From: JBPYCR01 sp051846915
GTDB lineage: Bacteria > Bacillota > Bacilli > Bacillales > Amphibacillaceae
Direction: 5' to 3'
NCBI RefSeq assembly: GCF_051846915.1
Contig: NZ_JBPYCR010000035.1
Span: forward strand, 1-35,955
Length of the DNA stretch: 35,955 bases
Of this stretch, positions 1 to 8,167 are shown one piece after another (within the stretch, counting starts at the first letter, position 1; each line of letters starts with the position of its first letter). A program made the translations under genes and the position numbers. The notes beneath the pieces are model-generated. The model was given only the letters and a program-made list of their open reading frames with translations. It was not told where the DNA came from and made no database searches.

Positions 1-682
1 TTTGTCGCCATGAGTATTGTGGGAATGAAAGGTGCGATTATAACAACTAATATCCATTTTTTTCAAAAAGAGAAGGATGGCTTATTAAGTGCACCCTTCT
101 ACATTAAATTTCGTTCCTATACCATTTGAAATGTTATTGATAAATCATAAATAAAATGAAACTCTAAGAAAAACAAAGAAGACAGGCGAACAAGTTAGTA
201 TATAGAGGGAGTATAAATTTTTGCGCATAGCTGTCTAGCTTAATCGCCCAGAAACTAGGCGACTTCCCGCAGCGCCTTACGATAAAGAAGACTTGCCGAA
301 AGGCTTTAGACAGAGGCTTAGTCGCCCTTATGCCCTTGGGTGAAAGTTATCATCTATTCCATAAGGTAAAGGAGGGCCAACTAAATACGCCTTTTGCGGG
401 CAACGTTGGCATACCCCTTTTGCAGGGGCATGATTCCTTTATCTGGGATGATTTGGAATGTTCGATTAAAACCGCCACTTTGCGTGGCAAATCTTTACGG
501 TGGGGCGAAAGCGAAGCTACAGTCCCAACATCGAACCGGCTGGCACAGTCGCTACGTTTCTAAGTGGGGCGCTTGCGCTTTTCTTAATTAGGTGGGATTT
601 ATGTTAGAAGTTTGATAAACTGACTTTACACGAAAAAAAATCAGGCTTATTCCAATAAAACTAGATAAAAGGGGACTGTAAA
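1..682. other. Gene-poor left edge with repeat-like DNA
   Basis: No convincing gene is visible here. A frame is open from base 1 to a stop near 129 (43 codons, no recognisable family); it could be the tail of a gene starting outside the window, but nothing supports this. Positions 230-590 are unusually GC-rich compared with the flanks and contain short hairpins, such as TCGCC/GGCGA near 245-265, plus the repeat elements listed separately. Short open frames at 330-591 lie inside this repeat and have no coding signs. The last 80 bases hold the leader of the next gene, with SD-like AAAGGGG ending about nine bases before its ATG. Confidence 0.6.
488..585 (-). repeat. Intergenic repeat, copy B (inverted)
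   Basis: Read on the minus strand, this stretch starts with AAGAAAAGCGCAAGCGCCC (585 down to 567). It then contains a GGGACTGTAG...CGCTTTCG.CCCACCG.AAARATTTG block (526 down to 488). Both blocks recur, in the same order, on the plus strand just after fumC (about 9730-9959). The first block matches at 18 of 19 positions; the second matches at most positions by eye. The GGGAC/GTCCC ends of the second block can pair. I infer a dispersed intergenic repeat family; whether it is mobile is unknown. Confidence 0.65.
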
Positions 683-1441
683 ATGGATCTCGCAATTATT
701 ACCGGTGTTTCAAAAGGATTGGGAGAATCAATTGCCAAGTTGTTTTTAGAAGCAAACACAGACGTTATAGGGATTTCAAGAACACCGAATAATGCGCTTG
801 CCAAACTGGCAACGGAAAAAGATACGTTCTTTCATCATATCCCGTGTGATTTAGGGGATCAAGCGGAATTAAAGTCTACCATATCAACGATTAAAGACAT
901 ATTATTGGCTAAAGACCCTGAAACGGTTTATGTCATAAATAATGCTGCTACTCTGGAGCCAATTGACCATTCACAAAATATTCAATTGAAAGATTTATCT
1001 TATCATGTTCACGTGAATACGATTGCGCCAATGGCTTTAATGAATGCAACTGCAGAAACATGCTACAATAATAATATTTTTTTAGTTGGCGTTAATATCA
1101 CTTCCGGGGCAGCCGGTCGGGCAGTTTTCGGGTGGAGTTTGTATTGTAGTACGAAAGCGAGCATAGATAGTTATACAAAAACTATCGCTCTTGAACAAAA
1201 CAGACTGCAAACAGGGAACAAAATTATTGCATTTAATCCAAGTATTATGGATACGGAAATGCAGCAGACAATCCGTTCGACGAGTGAGGAAGCTTTTATT
1301 GATGTAAATGCATTCAAAGCATATAAGACAGAAAATATGCTGAAAGACTCCTATGTGGTAGCTGGAGTGCTATATGATATTATTTCAGATAAATCCGGCA
1401 TTGAAAACGGAAAAATATATGATGTAAGTGATTATTTCTAA
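683..1441 (+). CDS. Short-chain dehydrogenase/reductase, YueD (benzil reductase)-like
   Basis: A 252-residue classical SDR oxidoreductase, probably NADPH-dependent and cytosolic. Visible motifs are the cofactor-binding TGxxxGxG at residues 7-14, NNA at 86-88, the catalytic Ser in NITSGAA (Ser141) and the YxxxK pair Tyr154/Lys158. Length and motif context, especially NITSGAA, YCSTK and the DTEMQ..IRS segment, resemble B. subtilis YueD, which reduces benzil to (S)-benzoin; the physiological substrate is unknown. The ATG is preceded by AAAGGGGACTG, a good SD. It stands alone: the next gene is a small sporulation peptide with its own signals. The SDR family is certain, the YueD-type assignment likely. 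Confidence 0.85.
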   Translation: MDLAIITGVSKGLGESIAKLFLEANTDVIGISRTPNNALAKLATEKDTFFHHIPCDLGDQAELKSTISTIKDILLAKDPETVYVINNAATLEPIDHSQNIQLKDLSYHVHVNTIAPMALMNATAETCYNNNIFLVGVNITSGAAGRAVFGWSLYCSTKASIDSYTKTIALEQNRLQTGNKIIAFNPSIMDTEMQQTIRSTSEEAFIDVNAFKAYKTENMLKDSYVVAGVLYDIISDKSGIENGKIYDVSDYF

Positions 1442-1672
1442 ACGTAACATACTATACTGCCTTCGCAGGATGTGGAAGTATGCGATACGGTGTAATACAT
1501 GCGATGTGCGTAAGTCCAGATGCCAAGCAAAATAGCTTAGCTAAAGTTACCACTCCAACGATTCAAATGAAATGTCATCTGCCTCATATTTTTCAAAATA
1601 ATAGGCATCTGCCCTTCCTGTAAATAATACGCAGCATATGTTATACCAATCGTTGCTATAGGAGGGGTATGA
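1442..1672 (+). promoter_or_regulatory. Leader of the YjcZ gene with possible sigma-K -10
   Basis: No gene is seen here. CATATGTTA at 1635-1643 fits the sigma-K -10 pattern CATAnnnTA and would place transcription start about 15 bases before the SD GGAGGGG (1661-1667). No clear -35 was found. CATCTGCC occurs twice within about 35 bases upstream; its meaning is unknown. The assignment is tentative and rests partly on the gene being a sporulation protein. Confidence 0.3.
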
Positions 1673-1795
1673 ATGGGTAAAGAAAACTATGGTACAGGAA
1701 TTGGTTCAGGATTCGCTTTGTTGGTCGTATTGTTCATTTTGCTTATTATAATTGGAACCGCATATACAGATGGCGGATACGGAGGCTATTATTAA
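1673..1795 (+). CDS. YjcZ-family sporulation peptide (40 aa)
   Basis: A 40-residue peptide starting MGKENYGTGIGSG, followed by one hydrophobic helix (about residues 14-30, FALLVVLFILLIIIG) and a Gly/Tyr-rich tail. This is the typical layout of the tiny YjcZ-family sporulation proteins of Bacillaceae, which are 30-50 residues with the FALIVVLFILLIIVG-type membrane segment. The start is fixed by the SD GGAGGGG six bases upstream; an ATG four bases earlier hits a stop at once. It is monocistronic, with its own terminator ten bases after the stop. Precise function is unknown; expression in the sporulating mother cell or forespore is expected from the family. Confidence 0.8.
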   Translation: MGKENYGTGIGSGFALLVVLFILLIIIGTAYTDGGYGGYY

Positions 1796-1804
1796 AAGTC
1801 GAGG

Positions 1805-1836
1805 AATGCAGAGATTATCCCTCTGCATTTTTCTTT
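1805..1836 (+). terminator. Rho-independent terminator of the YjcZ gene
   Basis: Nine-base stem AATGCAGAG / CTCTGCATT with a seven-base loop, followed by TTTCTTTT. Confidence 0.85.
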
Positions 1837-1922
1837 TGTATGCAAAGAAACAAGCCTATTTTCTACACAGGTTGCACTTACGATTACTTGAATAGTAGTG
1901 ATAATGAATAAGACTTCTCATT

Positions 1923-1951
1923 TTGAACCGGATTATGATACACTTTATGAT
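1923..1951 (+). promoter_or_regulatory. Sigma-A promoter of map
   Basis: TTGAAC (1923-1928), a 17-base spacer and TATGAT (1946-1951). It lies about 60 bases upstream of the map start. Confidence 0.65.
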
Positions 1952-2013
1952 GGGTATTTACGGATCTTAGGCGCAATATAAAGCGCTATACAGAAGGAAA
2001 GGAAGAGGCTAAA

Positions 2014-2763
2014 TTGATTACGCGAAAAAGCAAGCGTGAAATTGAACAAATGCAAAAAGCAGGTGATCTGCTCGTTAAGTGTCATAAAGAAATCGCAAAA
2101 ATGATTAAGCCTGGCATAACGACAATGGAAATTGATGCATTCGTCGAACGCTTTTTGGCCAAACACGGTGCTACTCCGGAACAAAAAGGGTTCAGCGGAT
2201 ATCCATATGCAACATGTGCATCTATTAATGATGAAATATGTCACGGGTTCCCCCGAGAAGAAAAATTGGTAAGTGGAGACATTGTAACGATTGATATGGT
2301 CGTTAAATTAAATGGTGGGTTGGCTGACTCCGCGTGGTCCTATGCAGTTGGAGAATTAGATGAGCAAGGGAAACGGTTGTTGGAGGTAACGAAAACATCA
2401 CTTTATAAAGGGATTGAACAGGCTGAAGTCGGTAAACGAATCGGTGATATCGGTCACGCAATCCAAACATACGCTGAAGCACAAGGTTTTTCCGTTGTTA
2501 GAGATTTTACCGGACATGGTATTGGCCCAACAATCCATGAGCCCCCACACATTCCTCATTTTGGTCTGCCGAACAAAGGAGCGCGCTTAAAAGAAGGAAT
2601 GGTTATTACCATTGAACCAATGATTAATGAAGGAAGCTGGAAAAGTAAAATGGATGCCAATAATTGGACAGCGAGAACAATTGACAAAGGACGATCTGCT
2701 CAATATGAGCACACAATAGCAATTACAAAAGATGGACCGCTTATTTTAACAGAACAAGATTAA
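2014..2763 (+). CDS. map: Methionine aminopeptidase, type I
   Basis: A 249-residue cytosolic metalloenzyme that removes the initiator methionine from nascent proteins. The five dinuclear metal ligands are all visible: Asp94 (IDMVV), Asp105 (ADSAW), His168 (GHGIG), Glu201 (IEPM) and Glu232 (YEHT). The substrate-contacting His77 (CHG) and His175 (TIHE) are also present. There is no N-terminal zinc-finger extension, so it is the short bacterial type Ia form. The start is TTG, preceded by GGAAAGGAAGAGG; no better ATG exists upstream in frame. It has its own sigma-A promoter and is not in the ribosomal-protein operon, so it is probably the second, stand-alone MAP paralogue (MapB/YflG-like), which is an inference. 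azlC follows after 46 bases. Confidence 0.93.
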   Translation: MITRKSKREIEQMQKAGDLLVKCHKEIAKMIKPGITTMEIDAFVERFLAKHGATPEQKGFSGYPYATCASINDEICHGFPREEKLVSGDIVTIDMVVKLNGGLADSAWSYAVGELDEQGKRLLEVTKTSLYKGIEQAEVGKRIGDIGHAIQTYAEAQGFSVVRDFTGHGIGPTIHEPPHIPHFGLPNKGARLKEGMVITIEPMINEGSWKSKMDANNWTARTIDKGRSAQYEHTIAITKDGPLILTEQD

Positions 2764-2809
2764 ATAATTGTTATTACAATTATGGATTAACGACGAAGGA
2801 TAGATGTGA

Positions 2810-3538
2810 ATGGCCTTAACAAATGAAACGCAAACAAAATCCGCATCTGTCATGATGCTGCGGAAAGGGTTTGCTGTAGGATTTCCCATAATGCTTGGCT
2901 ACTTACCCATAGCGATCACGTACGGGGTACTAGCTAAACAGGCTGGACTAACAATTTTAGAACTTACATTAATGAGTGTCCTCGTTTTTGCGGGGGCCAG
3001 TCAATTTATGGGGGCAAATATGATTGCTGTCGGCGCAGGTGCTGTAGAAATTGTTGTAGCGACGTTCGTTTTAAACTTTCGTCATTTTGTGATGAGTTTA
3101 TCATTTATGAATCGTGTACGAGATCACTTTAGCTTAAAATGGCGGTTTGCTCTGTCACTGGGGTTAACAGATGAAACGTTTGCCGTATCATCTTTACATT
3201 CGGATGAAACAAAACGGGAAAAAGGAGTTTTATTTTACTTAGCCATTATTTTAACGGCATATTTTTCTTGGGTTGTCGGCTCATTTTTAGGTGGCATACT
3301 TGGAGAAGTAATACCGGAAAAGTTAAGCCAAAGTATGGGAGTAGCGCTTTACGCCATGTTTATTGGACTATTAATTCCATCTGTCAAAAAGAATGCAAGA
3401 GTTGGTTTGATTGCACTGCTGGCAATGATGATTAATGCACTTGCCAGTCAATTTATGAGTGACGGATGGGCCATCGTATTTGGTACAGTATTAGGCGGTC
3501 TAAGCGGAGTGTTCTTGTTGAAGGGGGAATCCGATTGA
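2810..3538 (+). CDS. azlC: AzlC-type branched-chain amino-acid exporter, large subunit
   Basis: A 242-residue integral membrane protein of the AzlC (LIV-E) family. Hydrophobic segments alternate with short loops through its length, and the family segment GFPIMLGYLPIAITYGVLA lies near the N-terminus, followed by FAGASQFMG and LNFRHFVMSLSF. AzlC works with AzlD to export branched-chain amino acids and toxic analogues. The ATG has the SD GAAGGA nine bases upstream. It overlaps azlD by four bases, so the two are translationally coupled. An eight-base AT-rich stem-loop (2764-2783) lies between map and azlC but lacks a U-run, so read-through from map is possible. Confidence 0.92.
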   Translation: MALTNETQTKSASVMMLRKGFAVGFPIMLGYLPIAITYGVLAKQAGLTILELTLMSVLVFAGASQFMGANMIAVGAGAVEIVVATFVLNFRHFVMSLSFMNRVRDHFSLKWRFALSLGLTDETFAVSSLHSDETKREKGVLFYLAIILTAYFSWVVGSFLGGILGEVIPEKLSQSMGVALYAMFIGLLIPSVKKNARVGLIALLAMMINALASQFMSDGWAIVFGTVLGGLSGVFLLKGESD

Positions 3539-3828
3539 TTTTGCTCATTATTATTGGGATGAGTCTTGTTACATTGATTCCGCGGTTCATTCCTGCTTTT
3601 ATCGTGGATCGAATTTTGTTTCGTGACTGGATAAACAAATGGCTACAGGCAATTCCTTATGCTGCACTCGGTGCACTTATTTTCCCGGGAGTATTAACTG
3701 TTAACGAAGACAAGCCTCATATCGGATTGTTAGGAGCTATAGTAGCAATTGCTCTTGCATTCCTTGGCTTGAATGTCATTCTTGTCGTTATAGGTGCGAT
3801 TGCAACAGTTTTTCTTTTGACAATATAG
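3535..3828 (+). CDS. azlD: AzlD-type branched-chain amino-acid exporter, small subunit
   Basis: A 97-residue membrane protein of the AzlD family, with about four hydrophobic segments. The family motif TLIPRFIPAF lies near the N-terminus, followed by a W..IPYAALGALIFPG-like segment. A TTG at 3535 is the best start: it overlaps the azlC stop (TTGA arrangement) and follows AAGGGGG at good distance. A longer frame from 3466 would overlap azlC by 70 bases and add non-family residues. It forms the second half of the AzlCD exporter. Family assignment is firm; the start is probable. Confidence 0.88.
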   Translation: MILLIIIGMSLVTLIPRFIPAFIVDRILFRDWINKWLQAIPYAALGALIFPGVLTVNEDKPHIGLLGAIVAIALAFLGLNVILVVIGAIATVFLLTI

Positions 3829-3870
3829 TACAATACTGCAGGCTAATTTCACTCATTACCCAATTTAATG

Positions 3871-3899
3871 GTAAAAAGAGTAAGTTAGTCTTTTTTTAC
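3871..3899 (+). terminator. Possible weak terminator after azlD
   Basis: GTAAAAAGA pairs with TCTTTTTTTAC around a nine-base loop. The stem is A/T-rich, so efficiency is doubtful. Confidence 0.35.
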
Positions 3900-4033
3900 A
3901 AATAAGGGGCACTATTTCGATCTAGTTAGTAATAGAACTTATTTGACTACCCGAAAATACTTTAATCATCGTATAAAAAAGGGTTCATTGTACATAGTAA
4001 ACGCATCCACATAAATAAAGGATGGGTGTATGA

Positions 4034-5251
4034 ATGAATGAATCTAATGAAGAAACAGATGCAATGAGCAAGAGATGGGCGATTATTTCGCTAGCTTCGG
4101 TTCCGTTAATTATGACATTAGGGAACTCGATGTTAATTCCCATTTTGCCAATAATGGAAAAAGAGCTGGACATTTCAAAACTACAAACGAGCTTTATTAT
4201 AACAGTTTATTCTCTTGTAGCCATTATATTTATTCCACTTGCTGGTTATCTTTCTGATCGATTTGGTCGTAAAAAGGTTATGATTCCGGCATTGATCATA
4301 GCGGGACTTGGTGGACTAGTTGCCGGTTTTGCTTCATGGAAAATGGAAAGTCCTTATACAGTCATTTTACTTGGTCGAATATTGCAAGGTATTGGGGCTT
4401 CTGGCGCGATGCCAATTGTTTTACCACTAGTTGGGGATATGTTTCGTAATAATGAAGAAGCGAGTGCCACGTTAGGTATAATAGAAACATCTAATACGGT
4501 AGGGAAAGTATTAAGTCCCATTCTAGGTTCTTTGTTAGCTGCTATTATCTGGTTTATTCCGTTCTTTTCCATTCCAGTGTTTAGTGTTATTTCTGCTGCA
4601 ATGGTTCTTTTTTTGATTAAAAACAAAAAAGATGACAAAGAAACGGAGCCAATTAATTTAAAAAAGTATTGGAAATTAATTAAAGATGTTTTTGACGAGC
4701 ATCGAAAATGGTTGATTGCTGTATTTATTATCGGTGCAATTTTAATGTTTATTCTATTTGGATTTTTATTTTACTTATCAAGTATTTTGGAGGATGAATT
4801 TCATTATAAAGGAATGGTGAAAGGGTTATTACTAGCGATCCCCTTATTAGCATTGTCCGTTGCTTCCTTTGTCGCAGGAAGGAAAATCAAAGATGATTTG
4901 GTCATGATGAAATGGGTTACATTTGTTGGCATCGTTATTGCGGGCGGTTCTGTAGCTCTCATACCGTTTATGAGCCATCCCATTTATTTATTATCGGTCT
5001 TTTTTTTATGCGGGGTCGGAATTGGTATCGCATTGCCGAGTCTTGATGCGTTAATAACGAAAAGTTTAAAACAAACGGTCAGAGGTGCAATTACTTCTAT
5101 TTATAGTGCGATGCGTTTTATTGGAGTCGCTGCCGGACCGCCGGTGATCGCAATTTTAATGAAATATAATATTAGTTGGATGGTAAGTTTATTAACTGTT
5201 TTTGCACTAGGAGCCGGAGTGCTTGCCTTTAAAAACATTGATCCAGAATAA
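4034..5251 (+). CDS. MFS drug-efflux-type transporter (12-14 TM)
   Basis: A 405-residue major facilitator with a short charged N-terminal tail. MFS motif A (GYLSDRFGRKKVM) is at residues 71-83 between the second and third helices. A motif-C-like Gly/Pro-rich stretch with SPILGS lies in the fifth helix, and there is a central charged loop (about 196-230). This fits the drug:H+ antiporter group of exporters found in Bacillaceae (Bmr/YmfD-like); the exported compound cannot be read from sequence. The ATG at 4034 follows AAGGATGGG; an ATG four bases earlier runs into a stop after three codons. No regulator gene is adjacent. Confidence 0.82.
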   Translation: MNESNEETDAMSKRWAIISLASVPLIMTLGNSMLIPILPIMEKELDISKLQTSFIITVYSLVAIIFIPLAGYLSDRFGRKKVMIPALIIAGLGGLVAGFASWKMESPYTVILLGRILQGIGASGAMPIVLPLVGDMFRNNEEASATLGIIETSNTVGKVLSPILGSLLAAIIWFIPFFSIPVFSVISAAMVLFLIKNKKDDKETEPINLKKYWKLIKDVFDEHRKWLIAVFIIGAILMFILFGFLFYLSSILEDEFHYKGMVKGLLLAIPLLALSVASFVAGRKIKDDLVMMKWVTFVGIVIAGGSVALIPFMSHPIYLLSVFFLCGVGIGIALPSLDALITKSLKQTVRGAITSIYSAMRFIGVAAGPPVIAILMKYNISWMVSLLTVFALGAGVLAFKNIDPE

Positions 5252-5259
5252 ATTTTCTC

Positions 5260-5288
5260 TTGCAATTTTTCTAAATATTAAGCATAAT
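5260..5288 (+). promoter_or_regulatory. Sigma-A-type promoter of the IDEAL-domain gene
   Basis: TTGCAA (5260-5265), a 17-base spacer and CATAAT (5283-5288). Transcription would start around 5295, giving a leader of only about 20 bases. Confidence 0.5.
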
Positions 5289-5296
5289 AGAGTAAA

Positions 5297-5316
5297 GGAA
5301 CAAGGGGGCATGTTCC
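5297..5316 (+). promoter_or_regulatory. Hairpin presenting the SD of the IDEAL gene in its loop
   Basis: GGAACA (5297-5302) and TGTTCC (5311-5316) form a six-base stem whose eight-base loop AGGGGGCA contains the SD. The stem ends immediately before the ATG at 5317. This may tune translation initiation; no ligand or factor is known. Confidence 0.45.
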
Positions 5317-5550
5317 ATGGAAAAGCAAAAAGTAATCTACCGTTATCTTCGTTATGAGGGTAAAGTAATGGCTGTCAGAAGAGAGATTCCTTATGAAATC
5401 AAGCTTTCCTCACGTATGATCCTTGATGAAATGTGTTTTAACTATAATAAAGAACAATTACAATTAGCAATTAACACTGCGATTGAATCAGGGAGTAAAA
5501 GTGATTTTCAGCAATTGAGCAAATCGTATTGCCATTTTATATGGGAATAG
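5317..5550 (+). CDS. Small IDEAL-domain protein
   Basis: A 77-residue soluble protein. The C-terminal half (about residues 31-72) fits the short IDEAL domain of Firmicutes: a helix with SSRMILDEMCFNYNKEQL, then the signature-like AINTAIESGSKSDFQQLS in place of the canonical I-D-E-A-L stretch. The N-terminal 30 residues are basic and lack a known domain. The ATG follows AAGGGGG at eight bases and is framed by a hairpin listed separately. IDEAL proteins are small, often stand-alone, and mostly of unknown function. Assignment is by eye and moderately sure. Confidence 0.68.
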   Translation: MEKQKVIYRYLRYEGKVMAVRREIPYEIKLSSRMILDEMCFNYNKEQLQLAINTAIESGSKSDFQQLSKSYCHFIWE

Positions 5551-5562
5551 CGCATATAAATT

Positions 5563-5601
5563 AGTAATAGCCTTACCACGTTGACTGGTAAGGCTATTAC
5601 T
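5563..5601. terminator. Perfect 16-bp hairpin after the IDEAL gene
   Basis: AGTAATAGCCTTACCA pairs perfectly with TGGTAAGGCTATTACT around a seven-base loop. Only a short T stretch follows, so it may be a terminator or simply a strong processing or stability hairpin. Confidence 0.55.
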
Positions 5602-5677
5602 TTGGGTCTCCTTATAATATACAGGCATCCCTGTTGCGATTGGATAATACAAAACATTTGTCGAAAGTTGGTGTTAA

Positions 5678-6952
5678 ATGGATAAAAAGAAAGTATTCAG
5701 TTGGATGCTTTATGACTTTGGCAACTCGGCATTTGCTACAACGATTATGGCAGCCGTACTGCCAATTTTTTATTATGACGTTGCAGCTAAAGGACTGGAT
5801 AGTAATCTGGCTGCAAGTTATTGGGGATATTCGCAATCGATTGCGGTCCTGATTGTTGCTGTTCTTGCTCCAATTTTAGGTGCGATCAGCGATTTTTCCT
5901 CTGCAAAGAAAAAATTCTTGCGCTTTTTTGCATATATGGGGATTGTTGCTAGTATTTTGTTGGCGTTTGTAGGTGAAGGAGATTACTTGTTCGCTTCCAT
6001 ACTACTTATATTAGGAACAATTGGTTTTTCTGGTGGGAATGTCTTTTATGATGCCTTTTTGCCGGAAATAACAGATGAAGAAACAATTGATAAAGTTTCT
6101 TCTGCCGGATTTGCGTGGGGGTATGTTGGGGGAGGAGTATTGCTCGCTATCAATTTGTTAATGATTTTGAAATATGACTGGTTTGGAATTCCTAACGCAA
6201 CTGCAGCAAGTCAGTTGGCTTTTGCTTCTGTTGGTGTTTGGTGGTTTGTGTTCTCCTTGCCGCTGTTTAAACAAATAAAGGAAGAAAAGAAGGTAGCGCT
6301 TAAACGAGATCGAACTTACATTGCAATTGGTTTTGGTAGAGTAGCAAATACATTTCGTGAAATTAAGCAATACAAGCAATTATTAATTTTTTTACTTGCC
6401 TTTTGGATGTATAATGATGGTATATCAACGATTATTAAAATGGCAACGATTTATGGGCGAGATATAAACATTGATGCAAACTCATTAATTATCGCATTAT
6501 TAATTACTCAATTTGTAGGCATACCATTTACATTTTTCTTCGGTTGGCTAGCAAAAAAGATTACAGCGAAAAAGGCGTTAATGTTAGCTTTGTATGTATA
6601 TTTAGGTATCGTCGTACTCGGATATTTCATGGCTACTGCACTTCATTTTTATTTATTGGCTATTTTAGTAGGTATGGTCCAAGGTGGTGCTCAATCTTTG
6701 AGCAGATCCATCTACGGTCGAATGGTCCCAGCTAATAAACATGCGGAGTTTTTCGGTTTTTACGGAATATCATCCAAATTTGCCGCAATATTTGGTCCGT
6801 TTTTATTTGCATTAGTAGGGCAGTTAACAGGCTCAAGCCGGTTGGGAATCATATCTCTCGTCGTTTTCTTCATAGGCGGAATTGTTTTATTAAAACGAGT
6901 GAATATTGAACAAGGGATGGAAGAAGCAAATGGCCCGGAATTGATTAAGTAA
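5678..6952 (+). CDS. UMF1-family MFS transporter (YxiO/Atg22-like)
   Basis: A 424-residue membrane protein with about 12 hydrophobic segments. The N-terminus, WMLYDFGNSAFATTIMAAVLP, is the diagnostic opening of the UMF1 family, related to yeast vacuolar Atg22 and B. subtilis YxiO. A second family segment, MVQGGAQSLSRSIYGRMVP, lies at about residues 333-351. Atg22 effluxes amino acids from the yeast vacuole; bacterial members are thought to export metabolites, but the substrate here is unknown. No strong SD precedes the ATG at 5678 (GTTGGTG only), so translation may be modest. Family assignment is secure. Confidence 0.86.
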   Translation: MDKKKVFSWMLYDFGNSAFATTIMAAVLPIFYYDVAAKGLDSNLAASYWGYSQSIAVLIVAVLAPILGAISDFSSAKKKFLRFFAYMGIVASILLAFVGEGDYLFASILLILGTIGFSGGNVFYDAFLPEITDEETIDKVSSAGFAWGYVGGGVLLAINLLMILKYDWFGIPNATAASQLAFASVGVWWFVFSLPLFKQIKEEKKVALKRDRTYIAIGFGRVANTFREIKQYKQLLIFLLAFWMYNDGISTIIKMATIYGRDINIDANSLIIALLITQFVGIPFTFFFGWLAKKITAKKALMLALYVYLGIVVLGYFMATALHFYLLAILVGMVQGGAQSLSRSIYGRMVPANKHAEFFGFYGISSKFAAIFGPFLFALVGQLTGSSRLGIISLVVFFIGGIVLLKRVNIEQGMEEANGPELIK

Positions 6953-6986
6953 GGATGTTATAATCGCTTTAGAAGGAGTGTTGGCG

Positions 6987-7139
6987 TTGAAGTTAAATCA
7001 AATCAGACGAGCGCTGTATTTCATCTCTCGAATTCTTGGTGATGTAAATGCAGTAAAAAGAGGAAAAGTGGGTAAGCGGATAGGAAGGCGTGTGGCGGGC
7101 AAAACAACCGGGAAAGCTTTACGCCGCCTGTTTAAATAA
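6987..7139 (+). CDS. Small basic peptide (50 aa), conserved-looking, unknown function
   Basis: A 50-codon frame with TTG start, preceded by AGAAGGAG at eight bases; a second TTG six bases upstream sits too close to the SD. It encodes a very basic peptide rich in Arg and Lys (LGDVNAVKRGKVGKRIGRRV, then AGKTTGKALRRLFK). The composition suggests nucleic-acid or membrane-surface binding. From memory, similar short LGDVNAVRRGKIGRR-type peptides are widespread in Bacillaceae, but no function is known to me. It follows the UMF1 gene after 34 bases and its last eight bases overlap the convergent phospholipase-family gene. Confidence 0.6.
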   Translation: MKLNQIRRALYFISRILGDVNAVKRGKVGKRIGRRVAGKTTGKALRRLFK

Positions 7140-8049
7140 TTGGATCGCTATATTTATTTTTTCTGTCATATGCTAAAGATAGCCCGGTATCAAAAGAAAT
7201 ATTTCCAATAAGATCTATAACGTGTGCCCTGGAAGCTGTTCCCGATTCTTCCCAGTAATGCAGTATCTGCTTCATTATTTCTACACCTTCAACTTGTGCT
7301 TCTTTGTATAGATCAATAAAGCTTTTTGTAGAAGGTTTATTTGTTGCAGAATGATGCCATGTGGCATGACGTAAATTTAAATAATCCCGCTCTGCCCTAA
7401 CAGGCTGATGAGAATACGGTGAAACGATGGAACCGAGCAGTTTATTTTTCCAACCATACGGATCTGCTAGTATTTTTAGAGCTAGCTTCATATCACGATA
7501 GGATTTTTGGATATAAGCAGCCTTTTCTTGTCGAATTTCAGGGTAGTAACGGTTTATCGTGGAGTATAGTAAATGAACAATTTGTTTATCTATGGAACGC
7601 CCAATATTTATTTCTTTGTATACTGGAGTTTTCCAAGTCTTTAGGTTATGGTGATTTTTCATCAGTAAAGTGTCAATGATAACTTCCAGTCGTTGATGAT
7701 TGCTTCCTTCATATCCGGCAAAATAATGAATATAAGGATGCGTATTACGATCAAGAATGTGATGCGTAACAAAACCAAATATGTACGCTTGTACAACCGT
7801 GCTTTCATGTTTACCGGCATCGATGAGCTCCATAAGGAAGTCACCACATTTTTCTGTATGAAGCTTTTGCCCAATCGTCTGGACAGGCCCGTTTTTAATC
7901 CAAGGCCAAAAGTTATAATAAAAAAATGGGTCGGGTCCTTGTGCACCAAGCTTCAAATAAGCTTCATGATCCGCAAATAACTGCTGCGTATATGGGATCA
8001 AATCAATGACATCTTCACAAAATTGTATATGGGTCCAAATATTCGGCAT
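7132..8049 (-). CDS. Zinc-dependent phospholipase C family protein
   Basis: A 305-residue protein of the Zn_dep_PLPC family (the fold of Bacillus phospholipase C). Putative metal-binding residues are Trp5/His7 (NIWTHI), His28, Asp40 (GAQGPDPFF), His96/His97/Asp100 (THHILD), and His104 and His108 (HPYIHY). No signal peptide is visible, unlike secreted PLC, so these Bacillaceae proteins are probably cytosolic, with unknown substrate. The ATG at 8049 is preceded on its strand by AAGGGGG about nine bases upstream. It is divergent from fumC and convergent with the small basic peptide, whose end it overlaps by eight bases; no terminator fits in that overlap. Confidence 0.82.
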   Translation of the reverse strand: MPNIWTHIQFCEDVIDLIPYTQQLFADHEAYLKLGAQGPDPFFYYNFWPWIKNGPVQTIGQKLHTEKCGDFLMELIDAGKHESTVVQAYIFGFVTHHILDRNTHPYIHYFAGYEGSNHQRLEVIIDTLLMKNHHNLKTWKTPVYKEINIGRSIDKQIVHLLYSTINRYYPEIRQEKAAYIQKSYRDMKLALKILADPYGWKNKLLGSIVSPYSHQPVRAERDYLNLRHATWHHSATNKPSTKSFIDLYKEAQVEGVEIMKQILHYWEESGTASRAHVIDLIGNISFDTGLSLAYDRKNKYSDPII

Positions 8050-8114
8050 CTAAAAGGCCCCCTTTTAAATTTAAAATGATGCTTAAGCAGTTGTTTATAT
8101 CTCTATCTATTCGG

Positions 8115-8146
8115 CGGGGATGCGTAAGAGTACTTATGCATCCCCG
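8115..8146. other. Strong hairpin between divergent PLC-family gene and fumC
   Basis: CGGGGATGCGTAAG pairs with CTTATGCATCCCCG, a 14-base stem with one wobble or mismatch and an AGTA loop. No U-run follows on either strand and no gene end is nearby, so it is not a conventional terminator. It lies 66-97 bases upstream of the minus-strand gene. Confidence 0.6.
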
Positions 8147-8167
8147 AATTATAATAGGTTGTTCTCT

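Noticed and set aside
1..129. Open frame from the left edge, 43 codons, possible gene tail
   Set aside because: Too short to judge, no family recognised, and no terminator follows.
330..591. Overlapping short open frames on the plus strand
   Set aside because: They lie inside a GC-rich intergenic repeat, have no SD and no recognisable protein family, and part of the same sequence occurs non-coding after fumC.
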